From an uncultured Collinsella sp. (GTDB lineage Bacteria > Actinomycetota > Coriobacteriia > Coriobacteriales > Coriobacteriaceae), in the NCBI GenBank assembly GCA_900547285.1, contig URGF01000051.1:1-12610 (forward strand): a stretch of 12,610 bases of DNA, written 5' to 3'. This document shows positions 6,271 to 12,610 of this stretch, in pieces; the stretch's first letter is position 1; each line of letters opens with the position of its first letter. The position numbers were made by a program, and so were the translations under genes. The notes below the pieces were generated by a model that saw only the letters and a program-made list of their open reading frames with translations, ran no database searches and was not told the DNA's origin.

Positions 6271-6276
6271 ATAATA
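6271..6276 (-). promoter_or_regulatory. Possible -10 box for the WecA-like gene
   Basis: On the minus strand TATTAT (five of six matches) lies about 72 nt upstream of the ATG at 6199. The hexamer 17 bp further upstream (TTACAT) is a poor -35. Offered as the best promoter candidate in the 6200-6430 stretch, in which I see no gene. Confidence 0.25.
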
Positions 6277-6424
6277 CTCGACCAAGGGGGGTGCATGTAA
6301 TTGCACGCAGCGATAATCACGCGCTTACCAGATATTGGGATGTCGTCGATGGCTTGTCGGGATGCCGGCGGGAATCCATATGGACTGTAATGGTGATTTT
6401 CGGCAAAAGAAAACCACCCCCCAC

Positions 6425-6590
6425 GTTACGAAAATGAACCCACCTAAAACAGGTGGGTGCCCTCATCGACCGTTCCAGCGTCCTTAACAACGAAGGATAC
6501 CTGTACTAGGTACGACTGTGTGGGCTCCCTAAATAAACGCGACGGTTCACCCAGTTGCTCCGCGGGGGGCGGAATACCTACATCATAAAG
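6425..6590 (-). ncRNA. Structured RNA with own promoter-like -10 and terminator (6S-like or riboswitch-like; unassigned)
   Basis: On the minus strand a -10 TATGAT (6587-6582) precedes about 145 nt that fold into a compact structure. These are TCCGC/GCGGA near the 5' end; a composite closing helix (6548-6553 with 6454-6459, 6542-6546 with 6469-6473, 6537-6540 with 6478-6481); and inside it two small hairpins, 6498-6502/6508-6512 and 6481-6485/6493-6497. A terminator, ACCCACCT-GTTTT-AGGTGGGT then TCATTTTC, ends it (6458-6431). The terminator's left arm overlaps the 3' strand of the closing helix, so the two are mutually exclusive. The phrases GGGTGAACC, TTTAGGGAGCCC and GGGCACCCACC recall Gram-positive 6S RNA from memory, but I cannot confirm this. 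The gene downstream is the WecA-like one, about 230 nt on. Confidence 0.45.
6431..6458 (-). terminator. Intrinsic terminator of the minus-strand structured RNA
   Basis: Read on the minus strand, ACCCACCT and AGGTGGGT form a perfect 8-bp stem with loop GTTTT, followed by TCATTTTC. There is no T tract on the plus-strand side, so the direction is minus. Confidence 0.7.
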
Positions 6591-6612
6591 CGGCACTTTG
6601 TGGATTCCAGTC

Positions 6613-6641
6613 TTGACATTACAAAAATCGTGTCGGACGAT
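6613..6641 (+). promoter_or_regulatory. Possible promoter for the radical SAM gene
   Basis: A perfect TTGACA -35 (6613-6618) is followed after 17 bp by GACGAT (6636-6641), a weak -10 that keeps only the key A2, A5 and T6. A transcript from here would have an ~80-nt leader before the ATG at 6725. It diverges from the minus-strand RNA promoter about 30-60 bp away. Confidence 0.4.
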
Positions 6642-6724
6642 TACGGCACCTTGGGCTCGAGCCGTCCGTGCGGTTGGTCCTTTTGCGCTTGAGCTGCTGA
6701 ATCGTTGTTTTGGAGCATGTTTTT

Positions 6725-7663
6725 ATGCCGACGTCGTTGACCGAACTTTTTTCGCCCGCCTGCCATTTGTGTCCGCGCCGTTGCGGTGCGGCGCGCGATG
6801 AGGGCGCGCACGGCGTATGCGGTGCCGACGACACGCTCAAGGTGGCCCGCGCGGCGCTTCATATGTGGGAGGAGCCGCCTATCTCGGGCGAGGCCGGTTC
6901 GGGCACGATCTTCTTTAGCGGCTGCTCGCTCAAATGCGTCTATTGCCAGAACCACGAGATCTCGACGGGCAATTTTGGGCTTGTGGTTTCGCCCGAGCGC
7001 TTGGTCGAGATTATGTTGGAGCTGCAGGACCAGGGTGCGAACAATATTAACCTGGTGACGGCGACACACTACGCGCACCTGCTGCCGGCGGCGATTGCCG
7101 CGGCACGGGCGCGCGGGCTGGTCATCCCAATCGTCTACAACACGAGCGGTTATGAGCGCGCGAGTGCCGTGGCGGCGCTCGGCGATCTGGTTGACGTGTG
7201 GCTCACCGACTTTAAATATGCCGATGCGGGGCTTGCGCAGTCGCTCTCTCATATTCAGGACTACCCGCGTGTGGCCGTGTCGGGTTTAGCGCAAATGGCG
7301 CGCGAGATCGAGCGCCGCGGGGGAGAGCTGGTGGACGAGGACGGGCTCATGAAGCGTGGCATCATCGTGCGCCACCTGGTGCTGCCGGGGCATGCGGATG
7401 ACTCATGCCGCGTGTTAGACCTGGTGTGGCAGACGGTGGGCGACGTGCCGATCTCGGTCATGAACCAGTACACGCCCAATGCGCTCATGCGAGAGCAGGG
7501 CGGCGACCTGGCACGCGCCGTGACGCGCGAGGAGTACGAGCAGGTGCTCGACCATGCCGACGACCTGGGCTTTACGACGATGTTCTGGCAAGAGGGCGGC
7601 GCTGTAGACGAGAGCTTCACCCCGGCCTTCGACACCACCGGTGTTCTTATCAGCGCAAAGTAG
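6725..7663 (+). CDS. Radical SAM protein, PflX-like (pyruvate formate-lyase activase homologue)
   Basis: A 312-residue radical SAM enzyme. The cluster-binding motif CSLKCVYCQ (Cys67, Cys71, Cys74) is the canonical CxxxCxxC that holds the 4Fe-4S cluster cleaving S-adenosylmethionine. Its N-terminus carries extra cysteines, CHLCPRRCG and GVCG (Cys13, 16, 20, 32), a typical feature of the PflX/COG1313 group that may bind a second cluster. The region after the motif (INLVTATHY, IVYNTSGYE, VDVWLTDFKY) follows the group's half-barrel. Biochemical function of the group is not established, despite the usual label of putative activating enzyme; no glycyl-radical partner is nearby. The start at 6725 is favoured over the TTG at 6710 because TTGGAG ends about 9 nt before it. 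It is likely monocistronic; an AT-rich hairpin repeat and the tRNA promoter follow. Confidence 0.87.
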   Translation: MPTSLTELFSPACHLCPRRCGAARDEGAHGVCGADDTLKVARAALHMWEEPPISGEAGSGTIFFSGCSLKCVYCQNHEISTGNFGLVVSPERLVEIMLELQDQGANNINLVTATHYAHLLPAAIAAARARGLVIPIVYNTSGYERASAVAALGDLVDVWLTDFKYADAGLAQSLSHIQDYPRVAVSGLAQMAREIERRGGELVDEDGLMKRGIIVRHLVLPGHADDSCRVLDLVWQTVGDVPISVMNQYTPNALMREQGGDLARAVTREEYEQVLDHADDLGFTTMFWQEGGAVDESFTPAFDTTGVLISAK

Positions 7664-7672
7664 TGCGTTCGT

Positions 7673-7709
7673 CGATGATTTTTCTGGGACGGGGATTAAA
7701 AAATCATCG
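7673..7709 (+). repeat. Inverted repeat with GGGAC-containing loop
   Basis: CGATGATTTTT (7673-7683) and AAAAATCATCG (7699-7709) form a perfect 11-bp stem around a 15-nt loop that contains GGGACGGGG. It lies 9 nt after the radical SAM stop. No T tract flanks it outside the stem on either strand, so it is not a classical terminator. The loop shares the GGGAC core of the 33-bp repeats, although the stem is unrelated. Confidence 0.7.
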
Positions 7710-7760
7710 GGCGAATGGTGGTCAAAAAAGCTCCGCCCCAAAAAGACTGGTTATTGGGCG

Positions 7761-7788
7761 TTGACAGTTGGCGAGCCGTAGGTAAAAT
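7761..7788 (+). promoter_or_regulatory. Promoter of the tRNA-Ala gene
   Basis: A perfect TTGACA (7761-7766) and TAAAAT (7783-7788, five of six) are separated by 16 bp. Transcription would begin near 7795, a few bases before the mature tRNA. Confidence 0.8.
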
Positions 7789-7801
7789 ATCGACTTGTCC
7801 T

Positions 7802-7874
7802 GGGGACGTAGCTCAGTTGGGAGAGCGCTGCCGTCGCATGGCAGAGGCCGAGGGTTCGACTCCCTTCGTCTCCA
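7802..7874 (+). tRNA. tRNA-Ala (anticodon CGC)
   Basis: All four arms fold over 73 nt: acceptor GGGGACG/CGTCTCC, D arm GCTC/GAGC, anticodon arm CTGCC/GGCAG with loop GTCGCAT, and T arm GAGGG/CCCTT (one G-U) with loop TTCGACT. The anticodon CGC is at 7835-7837, reading GCG. The acceptor has the G3:U70 wobble pair that identifies alanine tRNAs, and the discriminator base is A. The 3' CCA is not encoded (CCC follows), so it must be added by the nucleotidyltransferase. It is a single-gene transcript with its own promoter and terminator. Confidence 0.97.
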
Positions 7875-7889
7875 CCCTTGGATTTGATA

Positions 7890-7920
7890 AGCCGCTGACA
7901 TTGTGTCGGCGGCTTTTTTT
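7890..7920 (+). terminator. Intrinsic terminator of tRNA-Ala
   Basis: AGCCGCTGAC (7890-7899) pairs with GTCGGCGGCT (7905-7914), with one T-G pair, across a 5-nt loop, and runs into seven T residues (7914-7920). Confidence 0.92.
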
Positions 7921-7938
7921 AAAAGAAAGGGCTGTACC

Positions 7939-8397
7939 ATGGCCGAGCTTGAGTCCCAACCATTGTCCGAAGAGGAGCGCGCTGAGTTGGAAGAGCTCCG
8001 CGCCGAGAAGGCCCGCCGCGAGGCTCGGGAAGAGGCCCGTCGCGAGCGTGAGGAGCTGGCTGCCCTGCGTGCTGAGCGTGCGAAGGCCGAGGAGGCCGCT
8101 GCGAACGCCGCATCCGCATCGGCGCCCGCGCCCGCACCCGAGCCCGTCGCCGCGAAGCCTGCGCCCACCGCGCCCAAACCTCAGCCTAAAAAGGCCGCTC
8201 GTCCCAAGTCCGACGAGCCCAAGTCGAGCCGTGACGAGATGACCTTTGCCCAGCGCATGGTCACCTCCAAGGAGCCTACGGGCGAAAACGAGATCCCTGG
8301 TATGGCGCCGGCTCAAAAAATCATCATTGTCCTTGCCCTCATCGCGTTTGTCGTCTTTATGGGCTACACGATCCTGACCAGCATGGGCCTGCTCTAA
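7939..8397 (+). CDS. Hypothetical protein: charged coiled coil, Ala/Pro linker, C-terminal membrane anchor
   Basis: I recognise no named family. The 152 residues fall into four parts. An extremely charged Glu/Arg/Ala helix runs from about 8 to 58 with heptad-like spacing, probably a coiled coil. A flexible Ala/Pro/Lys segment follows (58-97). Next is a short conserved-looking stretch, MTFAQRMVTSKEPTGENEIPGM (101-122, ending at the membrane edge). A single hydrophobic helix (127-148, IIIVLALIAFVVFMGYTIL) comes three residues before the C-terminus. With no signal peptide and the bulk N-terminal, it would be tail-anchored with its body in the cytoplasm. The start at 7939 has GAAAGG about 9 nt upstream; an in-frame upstream ATG lies in the tRNA terminator and is rejected. 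Transcription must start after the tRNA terminator; no clear promoter is visible in the 18 nt between, so some read-through is likely. Confidence 0.78.
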   Translation: MAELESQPLSEEERAELEELRAEKARREAREEARREREELAALRAERAKAEEAAANAASASAPAPAPEPVAAKPAPTAPKPQPKKAARPKSDEPKSSRDEMTFAQRMVTSKEPTGENEIPGMAPAQKIIIVLALIAFVVFMGYTILTSMGLL

Positions 8398-8481
8398 CCG
8401 ATTTGCATCGGGCGTCATGTCCGCATGCTCTGCTCTCGTCTAACCCTCAAATTCTGCACCACACATCCGAAAGGTCGCCCC

Positions 8482-9987
8482 ATGGCTTTGACCGACATCT
8501 CGCATCCCACCGACATTGCAATGCTCACCGATCTGTACGAGCTCACTATGGCCCAGGGCCTGTGGGAGAGCGGTAAGGCCAATGAGCAGGGTTGTTTTAC
8601 CGCATTTTACCGCGACCATCCCTTTGGCAGCGCCTATGCCGTCATGTGCGGCACCGCCGAACTGCCCGAGCTGGTCGAGAACCTTCGCTTTACGCCCGAG
8701 GATATTGACTACCTCGCCTCGCTCCAGGCCCCTGCCGGCGGCGCGATGTTTAAGCCTGCATTCCTCGACTACCTGCGCGATTTTCGTGCGCATGTAAACA
8801 TCGACGCCGTGCCCGAGGGCGAGCTCGTCTTTCCGCGCGAGCCCATGGTGCGCGTCACTGGCCCCGCGCTGGAGTGCCAGCTGCTCGAGACGGCGCTGCT
8901 CAACATCGTCGGGTTCCAGACGCTTGTCGCCACCAAGACGGCGCGCGTGGTGCTCGCCGCCGACGGTCGCCCCGTTGCCGAGTTTGGTCTGCGTCGCGCC
9001 CAGGGTCCCGATGGCGGCCTGGCCGTTGCGCGCGCGAGCTACGTTGCCGGGTGCTCCTCTACGTCCAATGTGCTCGCCGGCCGCCGCTACGGTATTCCCG
9101 TCTTTGGCACGCATGCGCACAGCTGGGTGATGAGCTTCGATTCCGAGCTCGAGGCCTTCCGCGCCTTTGCCAAGTCGAGCCCCAAGAACTGTACGCTGCT
9201 TATCGACACCTATGACGTGCGCGAGGGCTGCGAACATGCCATTACGGTTGCCAAAGAGATGGAGGCGGTGGGCGAGCGTCTGTCGGCTATTCGCATCGAC
9301 TCCGGCGACCTTGCCAAGCTCTCCAAGTATGTTCGCGGCCGTTTTGATGCCGAGGGCCTGCCCTATGTGGGGATCTCGGTTTCCAACGATCTGGATGAGT
9401 ACACGATTCAGTCGCTGCTCGACCAGGGCGCGCCCATCGACAGCTTTGGCGTGGGCACCAAGCTCGCGACCTGCTACGATCAGCCGGCGCTGGGCGGCGT
9501 GTACAAGCTTTCCGCCCGCCGTGCGAGCGAGGCAGATCCATGGACGCCGGTGGTCAAGCTCTCCGAGCAGCCCTACAAGCGCACGATCCCGGGTGTGCAA
9601 CGCGTGCGCCGTTATTACGACGGCTTTGGCGGCCCGGTCTGCGACATGATCTACGACGAGGACCATCTGGCGGGGGAGGGCGCCGCGCGCGGCAAGACCC
9701 TCGTGGCCGTGAATGATGCCGCCCTGGTGACCGACGTGTCCGAACTTGAGTATCGCGAGCTGCTGGTGCCGATCGTGCGCGATGGCAGTGCGGTGGCTCC
9801 GCGTGAGAGCATCCAGGACGCGCGCGAGCGCTGTGCTTGGGCGCTCGATCATCTGGACGCAGCTTTCAAGCGCTTCCTGTACCCGCAGACCTATGTGGTG
9901 GGAATGGAGCAGGGCCTGGCTCAGGTGCGCGACGAGCTCGTGCGCAAGAACATGGCCGCGGCCTCTGCCTTTCCCTGGGCTCACTAA
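8482..9987 (+). CDS. pncB: Nicotinate phosphoribosyltransferase
   Basis: Makes nicotinate mononucleotide from nicotinate and phosphoribosyl pyrophosphate with ATP hydrolysis, the entry step of NAD salvage (Preiss-Handler pathway), in the cytosol. The 501-residue length fits the longer bacterial type. Visible signatures are DLYELTMAQG (17-26), EFGLRRAQGPDGG (167-179), VFGTHAHSWVMSF (207-219, including the histidine region that is phosphorylated in characterised enzymes), LLIDTYD (239-245), IRIDSGDLAKL (270-280) and SFGVGTKL (321-328), the phosphate-binding end of the barrel. The start at 8482 is supported by GAAAGG about 9 nt upstream. It lies 84 nt after the tail-anchored protein gene and 79 nt before proB, all on one strand; an operon is possible but no shared pathway explains it. 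Confidence 0.94.
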   Translation: MALTDISHPTDIAMLTDLYELTMAQGLWESGKANEQGCFTAFYRDHPFGSAYAVMCGTAELPELVENLRFTPEDIDYLASLQAPAGGAMFKPAFLDYLRDFRAHVNIDAVPEGELVFPREPMVRVTGPALECQLLETALLNIVGFQTLVATKTARVVLAADGRPVAEFGLRRAQGPDGGLAVARASYVAGCSSTSNVLAGRRYGIPVFGTHAHSWVMSFDSELEAFRAFAKSSPKNCTLLIDTYDVREGCEHAITVAKEMEAVGERLSAIRIDSGDLAKLSKYVRGRFDAEGLPYVGISVSNDLDEYTIQSLLDQGAPIDSFGVGTKLATCYDQPALGGVYKLSARRASEADPWTPVVKLSEQPYKRTIPGVQRVRRYYDGFGGPVCDMIYDEDHLAGEGAARGKTLVAVNDAALVTDVSELEYRELLVPIVRDGSAVAPRESIQDARERCAWALDHLDAAFKRFLYPQTYVVGMEQGLAQVRDELVRKNMAAASAFPWAH

Positions 9988-10066
9988 TTCCTTGGGCGGT
10001 AGGGGCGAGTCACACTCCCTTGGCCGCCAGCTCGGCCGTTCGCTGAGCAGTTGATTGGTTTGACGT

Positions 10067-11194
10067 ATGACGACTTCTTATAAAACGATGGTGGTAAAGA
10101 TCGGTTCGTCCACGGTGGTGGGTGCCGATGGCAAGGTCAACCGCGCCTTTATCGGCGGACTTGCCGATCAGGCCGCAGCGCTGCGCAAGCTCGGCTGGCG
10201 TCTGGTCGTGGTGAGCTCGGGCGCTATCGCCTGTGGCTATCCCGTGTTGGGCTTCGACCACAAGCCGGTCGGCGACCTTCCGAGCTTACAGGCCTGCGCC
10301 TCGGCCGGTCAGTGCATCATCTCGTCGGCCTACGACGAGGAGTTCCATGCGCGCGACCTGCTCACCTCGCTCGTGCTGCTCACGCGTCACGACACGGCGC
10401 GCCGCACGTCCTACCTGCACGCGCGCGACGCCCTGCTTCGCCTGGTGGAGCTGGGTGTGGTGCCGGTCGTCAACGAGAACGATACCGTCACCGTCGATGA
10501 GATCAAGTTTGGCGACAACGACACGCTGGCGGCGCTTGTGAGCTGCCTGGTTTCTGCCGATCTGTGCGTGACGCTCTCGGACATCGATGGTCTCTATACT
10601 GCCAATCCGCATGAAGACCCCACGGCCGAGTTTGTTCCTGTCGTGCATAAGATCGATGCCAAGATTATTGCCTCGGCGGGCGATTCTTCCACATCGGTGG
10701 GCACGGGCGGCATGATTACCAAGATCCGCGCGAGCCGCATCCTGATGACGGCGGGCATTCAGAGCGTGATTTGCTCGGGCGAGGAGCCCGATGCGCTCGT
10801 GCGTCTCGCCCGCGGCGAGAGCGTGGGCACGCTGTTCGATCCGCCGGCGGAGCGTCTGGACATCGCACCCCGCAAGCTGTGGATCGCGCTGGGCGACAAG
10901 GCACATGGCTCGGTGACGGTCGATGATGGTGCTGCGAAGGCGCTGGTCAGCCGTGGCTCTTCCCTGCTTGCGGTGGGTATTCGCGAGGTCGATGGCCAGT
11001 TTGCCGAGGGCGATGTGCTCGACGTGTGCGACCCGAGCGGCATGGTTGTCGCCCGCGGTATCGCCGAGGCCGATTCGGACGTGCTGGAGCTCGCCGCCGG
11101 CCGCCGCCAGGACCAGATTGCCAGCAACCGCCTGCTCGCAGACCTGGCCGAGAAGCCCGCAATCCATAGGGACAACTTGATAGTGTTTGCATAA
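10067..11194 (+). CDS. proB: Glutamate 5-kinase
   Basis: Phosphorylates the gamma-carboxylate of glutamate, the first and feedback-controlled step of proline synthesis. The 375 residues contain an N-terminal amino-acid-kinase domain (1-260) with VVKIGSST (9-16), SSGAIACG (50-57), VNENDTV (135-141), FGDNDTLAA (148-156), LSDIDGLYTANP (170-181) and GTGGMITKI (212-220), and a C-terminal PUA domain (about 268-355), the standard long bacterial architecture. The ATG at 10067 has no obvious Shine-Dalgarno sequence, which is unusual in this window; no better start is seen. The gene for the next enzyme, proA, does not follow: a bidirectional terminator and a convergent peptidase gene do. Feedback inhibition by proline is expected from the family, not shown here. 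Confidence 0.95.
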   Translation: MTTSYKTMVVKIGSSTVVGADGKVNRAFIGGLADQAAALRKLGWRLVVVSSGAIACGYPVLGFDHKPVGDLPSLQACASAGQCIISSAYDEEFHARDLLTSLVLLTRHDTARRTSYLHARDALLRLVELGVVPVVNENDTVTVDEIKFGDNDTLAALVSCLVSADLCVTLSDIDGLYTANPHEDPTAEFVPVVHKIDAKIIASAGDSSTSVGTGGMITKIRASRILMTAGIQSVICSGEEPDALVRLARGESVGTLFDPPAERLDIAPRKLWIALGDKAHGSVTVDDGAAKALVSRGSSLLAVGIREVDGQFAEGDVLDVCDPSGMVVARGIAEADSDVLELAAGRRQDQIASNRLLADLAEKPAIHRDNLIVFA

Positions 11195-11195
11195 A

Positions 11196-11244
11196 GAGAG
11201 GCAGCGCTGCGGCTCGTTTTGCCAGCAGTGCTGCCTCTCCTTTT
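11196..11244. terminator. Bidirectional terminator between proB and the S33 hydrolase
   Basis: GAGAGGCAGCGCTGC (11196-11210) pairs with GCAGTGCTGCCTCTC (11225-11239) over 15 positions (one G-U) with a 14-nt loop. CTTTTCC follows on the plus strand and TTTAT on the minus strand, so it can stop both converging genes. The left arm starts right after the proB stop. Confidence 0.8.
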
Positions 11245-11287
11245 CCGGCACTTGGGGACGTTCCTATTGTGCCGGCAGGTGGGGACA
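11245..11287 (+). repeat. Hairpin with GGGGAC in the loop plus a second GGGGAC unit
   Basis: CCGGCAC (11245-11251) and GTGCCGG (11269-11275) form a perfect 7-bp stem. The loop carries GGGGACGTTCC, and just downstream (11281-11290) a similar GGGGACACTCC-like unit occurs. No T tract follows on either side. It has the same core as the other intergenic repeats but a different stem. Confidence 0.6.
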
Positions 11288-11295
11288 CTCCTTTG

Positions 11296-12610
11296 CTAGA
11301 AGATTCGGCGCAGGTCTCCGCGGTTGAGGGACTCGTCGAAGAGGTGCTTGAATACCACACTGCCGTGCAGGCCGTCGTGCTCGAACTCGTTGGTTACCCA
11401 GGCGTGCGAGTTGCCCACGCGGCTGAGCGTATCGAGCTGCATGCCCGAGTCCACGTACATGTCATCGAAGTACACCGCGGCCTGCAGGGGCACCTCGTTG
11501 CACGCCAGGCGCTGCGGGTCGTAGATCTTGTCCCAGCTTGTGTCTTCCATAAGCAGATCCATCGCCGGCTTGAAGGGCTTAAGTTCGGGCATCTGCTCAA
11601 ACATCCACGGGAACATGGCCTCGCCGGTAAACATGAGCGGTCGCGTGAGCGTGTCGAACTCGGCACGATGGGCCTTCTCATCTGCCGCGGCCCAGCGAAT
11701 GGGCATGGTGTCGCCGTCGGCGTAGATGAACTCCTGAAGCGTCCAGTACAGCGGATTCGTGCGCGTGTTGGTGCGCTCGAAGGCGCGCATCAAAAAGCTG
11801 TCGGATACCGAGGCGCCGCAGGCCAGCGTGCCGTCGCCGTCAACAAAAGCATGATCGATAATCCAATGCATGCGCTCAAAGCTCGGCTTCATGCCAAAGT
11901 CGCTGCCCATGAGCTGCAGGCGTTCGACCGTCATCGGCGAGCCGTCGGGTAGCACGGGCTTTTGCTCCTCGAGGGCATCTGCCAGGGCCGCCACGCGCTC
12001 GACGTCGGCGGGGTAGCGGTTGTAATACTGCTGCGTCTTGGCAGCCATGCGCGGGAAGGTGTGCGCGTAGACCTCGCTTGCGCTCGCCGGTACGTGGGGG
12101 ATGCCGCCGCAGGTAAAGCTTGCCGCCACGCCCTCGGGGAAGAGCGACAGGTAGCTCAGCGTCAAAAAGCCGCCGTAGCTCTGCCCGAGCGTGACCCAGG
12201 GCCTGCCGCCAAAGCCCACCAGGCGCAGGTACTCAAAATCGCGCACGATGGAGTTGGCGAGGTGGCGCTTGAGGAAGTCCGCCTGCGAGCGGTCCGCATC
12301 GGCGCCGGCTGCCTCGGCACGCTCGCCCAGTGCGGCAATCGTGCGCCCGTCTACACAGCTGCTGCGTCCGGTGCCGCGCTGGTCGGGCAGGACGACGCGG
12401 AAGTGCTTGACGGCCTCCTCGATCCAGCCGTCGCTTGTGGGTGACAGCGGACGCGGGCTCTCGCCGCCGGGGCCGCCCTGCAAAAACAGGAGCAGTGGCA
12501 GATCGTCGTTGATGCGGTCGGGCGCGCAAACCACACGGTAGAAGAGCTTGATGCTCTCGGGCGCACCTGCGATGGGCGCCGGCATGGCGCCGCGGCGCAT
12601 GGTGCTGCCG
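11296..12610 (-). CDS. Alpha/beta hydrolase, S33 proline iminopeptidase-like (5' partial)
   Basis: A serine peptidase of the S33 family, which removes N-terminal proline (or related residues) from short peptides, usually in the cytosol. Counted from the in-frame ATG at 12600, the oxyanion loop is LQGGPGG (40-46), followed by DQRGTGRS (73-80), the nucleophile elbow GQSYGG (139-144, Ser141), probable acidic residues in the YFDDMYVD stretch (377-384) and the catalytic histidine in EHDGL (His408). Layout and spacing match the ~430-residue actinobacterial aminopeptidase group. The frame stays open to the window edge, and related proteins have 20-30 more residues before this point, so the true start is probably outside. 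The stop is at 11296; the shared terminator lies about 50 nt beyond it. It converges with proB, giving two proline-related genes side by side, but on opposite strands. Confidence 0.87.
   Translation of the reverse strand, partial: GSTMRRGAMPAPIAGAPESIKLFYRVVCAPDRINDDLPLLLFLQGGPGGESPRPLSPTSDGWIEEAVKHFRVVLPDQRGTGRSSCVDGRTIAALGERAEAAGADADRSQADFLKRHLANSIVRDFEYLRLVGFGGRPWVTLGQSYGGFLTLSYLSLFPEGVAASFTCGGIPHVPASASEVYAHTFPRMAAKTQQYYNRYPADVERVAALADALEEQKPVLPDGSPMTVERLQLMGSDFGMKPSFERMHWIIDHAFVDGDGTLACGASVSDSFLMRAFERTNTRTNPLYWTLQEFIYADGDTMPIRWAAADEKAHRAEFDTLTRPLMFTGEAMFPWMFEQMPELKPFKPAMDLLMEDTSWDKIYDPQRLACNEVPLQAAVYFDDMYVDSGMQLDTLSRVGNSHAWVTNEFEHDGLHGSVVFKHLFDESLNRGDLRRIF

Noticed and set aside
6375..6384. 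The 10-bp perfect palindrome TCCATATGGA as an operator
   Set aside because: It is a single short palindrome in a region without a nearby start codon or firm promoter; chance occurrence is likely enough that I do not list it as a site.
7673..7709. The AT-rich hairpin as terminator of the radical SAM gene
   Set aside because: There is no T tract after the stem on either strand; the T residues belong to the stem itself. It is listed as a repeat instead.
8440..9984. A 514-codon open frame on the minus strand opposite pncB
   Set aside because: pncB on the plus strand has clear family motifs and a ribosome binding site. The antisense frame is open because of the G/C-rich codon bias and gives a low-complexity His/Ala/Gly-rich product with no recognisable domain.
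10286..11251. A 321-codon open frame on the minus strand opposite proB
   Set aside because: It is a shadow of the proB codon pattern; it also runs across the terminator hairpin and has an Arg/His/Ala-rich composition typical of antisense frames.

Overview
The window looks like a chromosomal segment of a high-GC, gut-type actinobacterium of the class Coriobacteriia, most likely Collinsella or a close relative. This rests on the strong G/C third-position bias, the style of the encoded proteins, a PEP carboxykinase of the ATP type, and short intergenic hairpin repeats carrying a GGGGAC core. The assignment is an inference; no rRNA is present to settle it.

Layout, left to right. (1) 1-461: the C-terminal quarter of PEP carboxykinase (pckA), cut by the window edge and preceded by a short, strikingly AT-rich stretch. 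(2) 481-3460: a plus-strand series made of a free-standing B3/B4 (PheRS editing-like) protein with a long leader, a MarR regulator, a DegV fatty-acid-binding protein and a single-domain O6-alkylguanine-DNA alkyltransferase. pckA and three of these four genes (not marR) are followed within 15-33 nt by a copy of one 33-bp hairpin repeat, present in both orientations. (3) 3457-3788: an intergenic region with three consecutive hairpins, a candidate small RNA. (4) 3789-6199, minus strand: trpS and a WecA/TagO/MraY-family glycosyl-phosphate transferase. (5) 6200-6724: a 525-bp gap that holds, on the minus strand, a structured RNA ending in a strong terminator. (6) 6725-11194, plus strand: a PflX-like radical SAM protein, tRNA-Ala(CGC) with promoter and terminator, a coiled-coil tail-anchored protein, nicotinate phosphoribosyltransferase, and glutamate 5-kinase (proB). 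(7) 11296-12610, minus strand: an S33 proline-iminopeptidase-like hydrolase, cut by the right edge and converging on proB through a shared bidirectional terminator.

The proteins are mainly housekeeping: gluconeogenesis or anaplerosis, tRNA charging and quality control, NAD salvage, proline synthesis and peptide use, and envelope polysaccharide initiation. No phage, plasmid, toxin, CRISPR or defence genes are visible. The unusual content is in the non-coding DNA: the repeat family (four copies plus at least two unrelated-stem hairpins with the same GGGAC core), the candidate small RNA with a C-rich loop, and the minus-strand structured RNA whose closing helix and terminator compete for the same bases.
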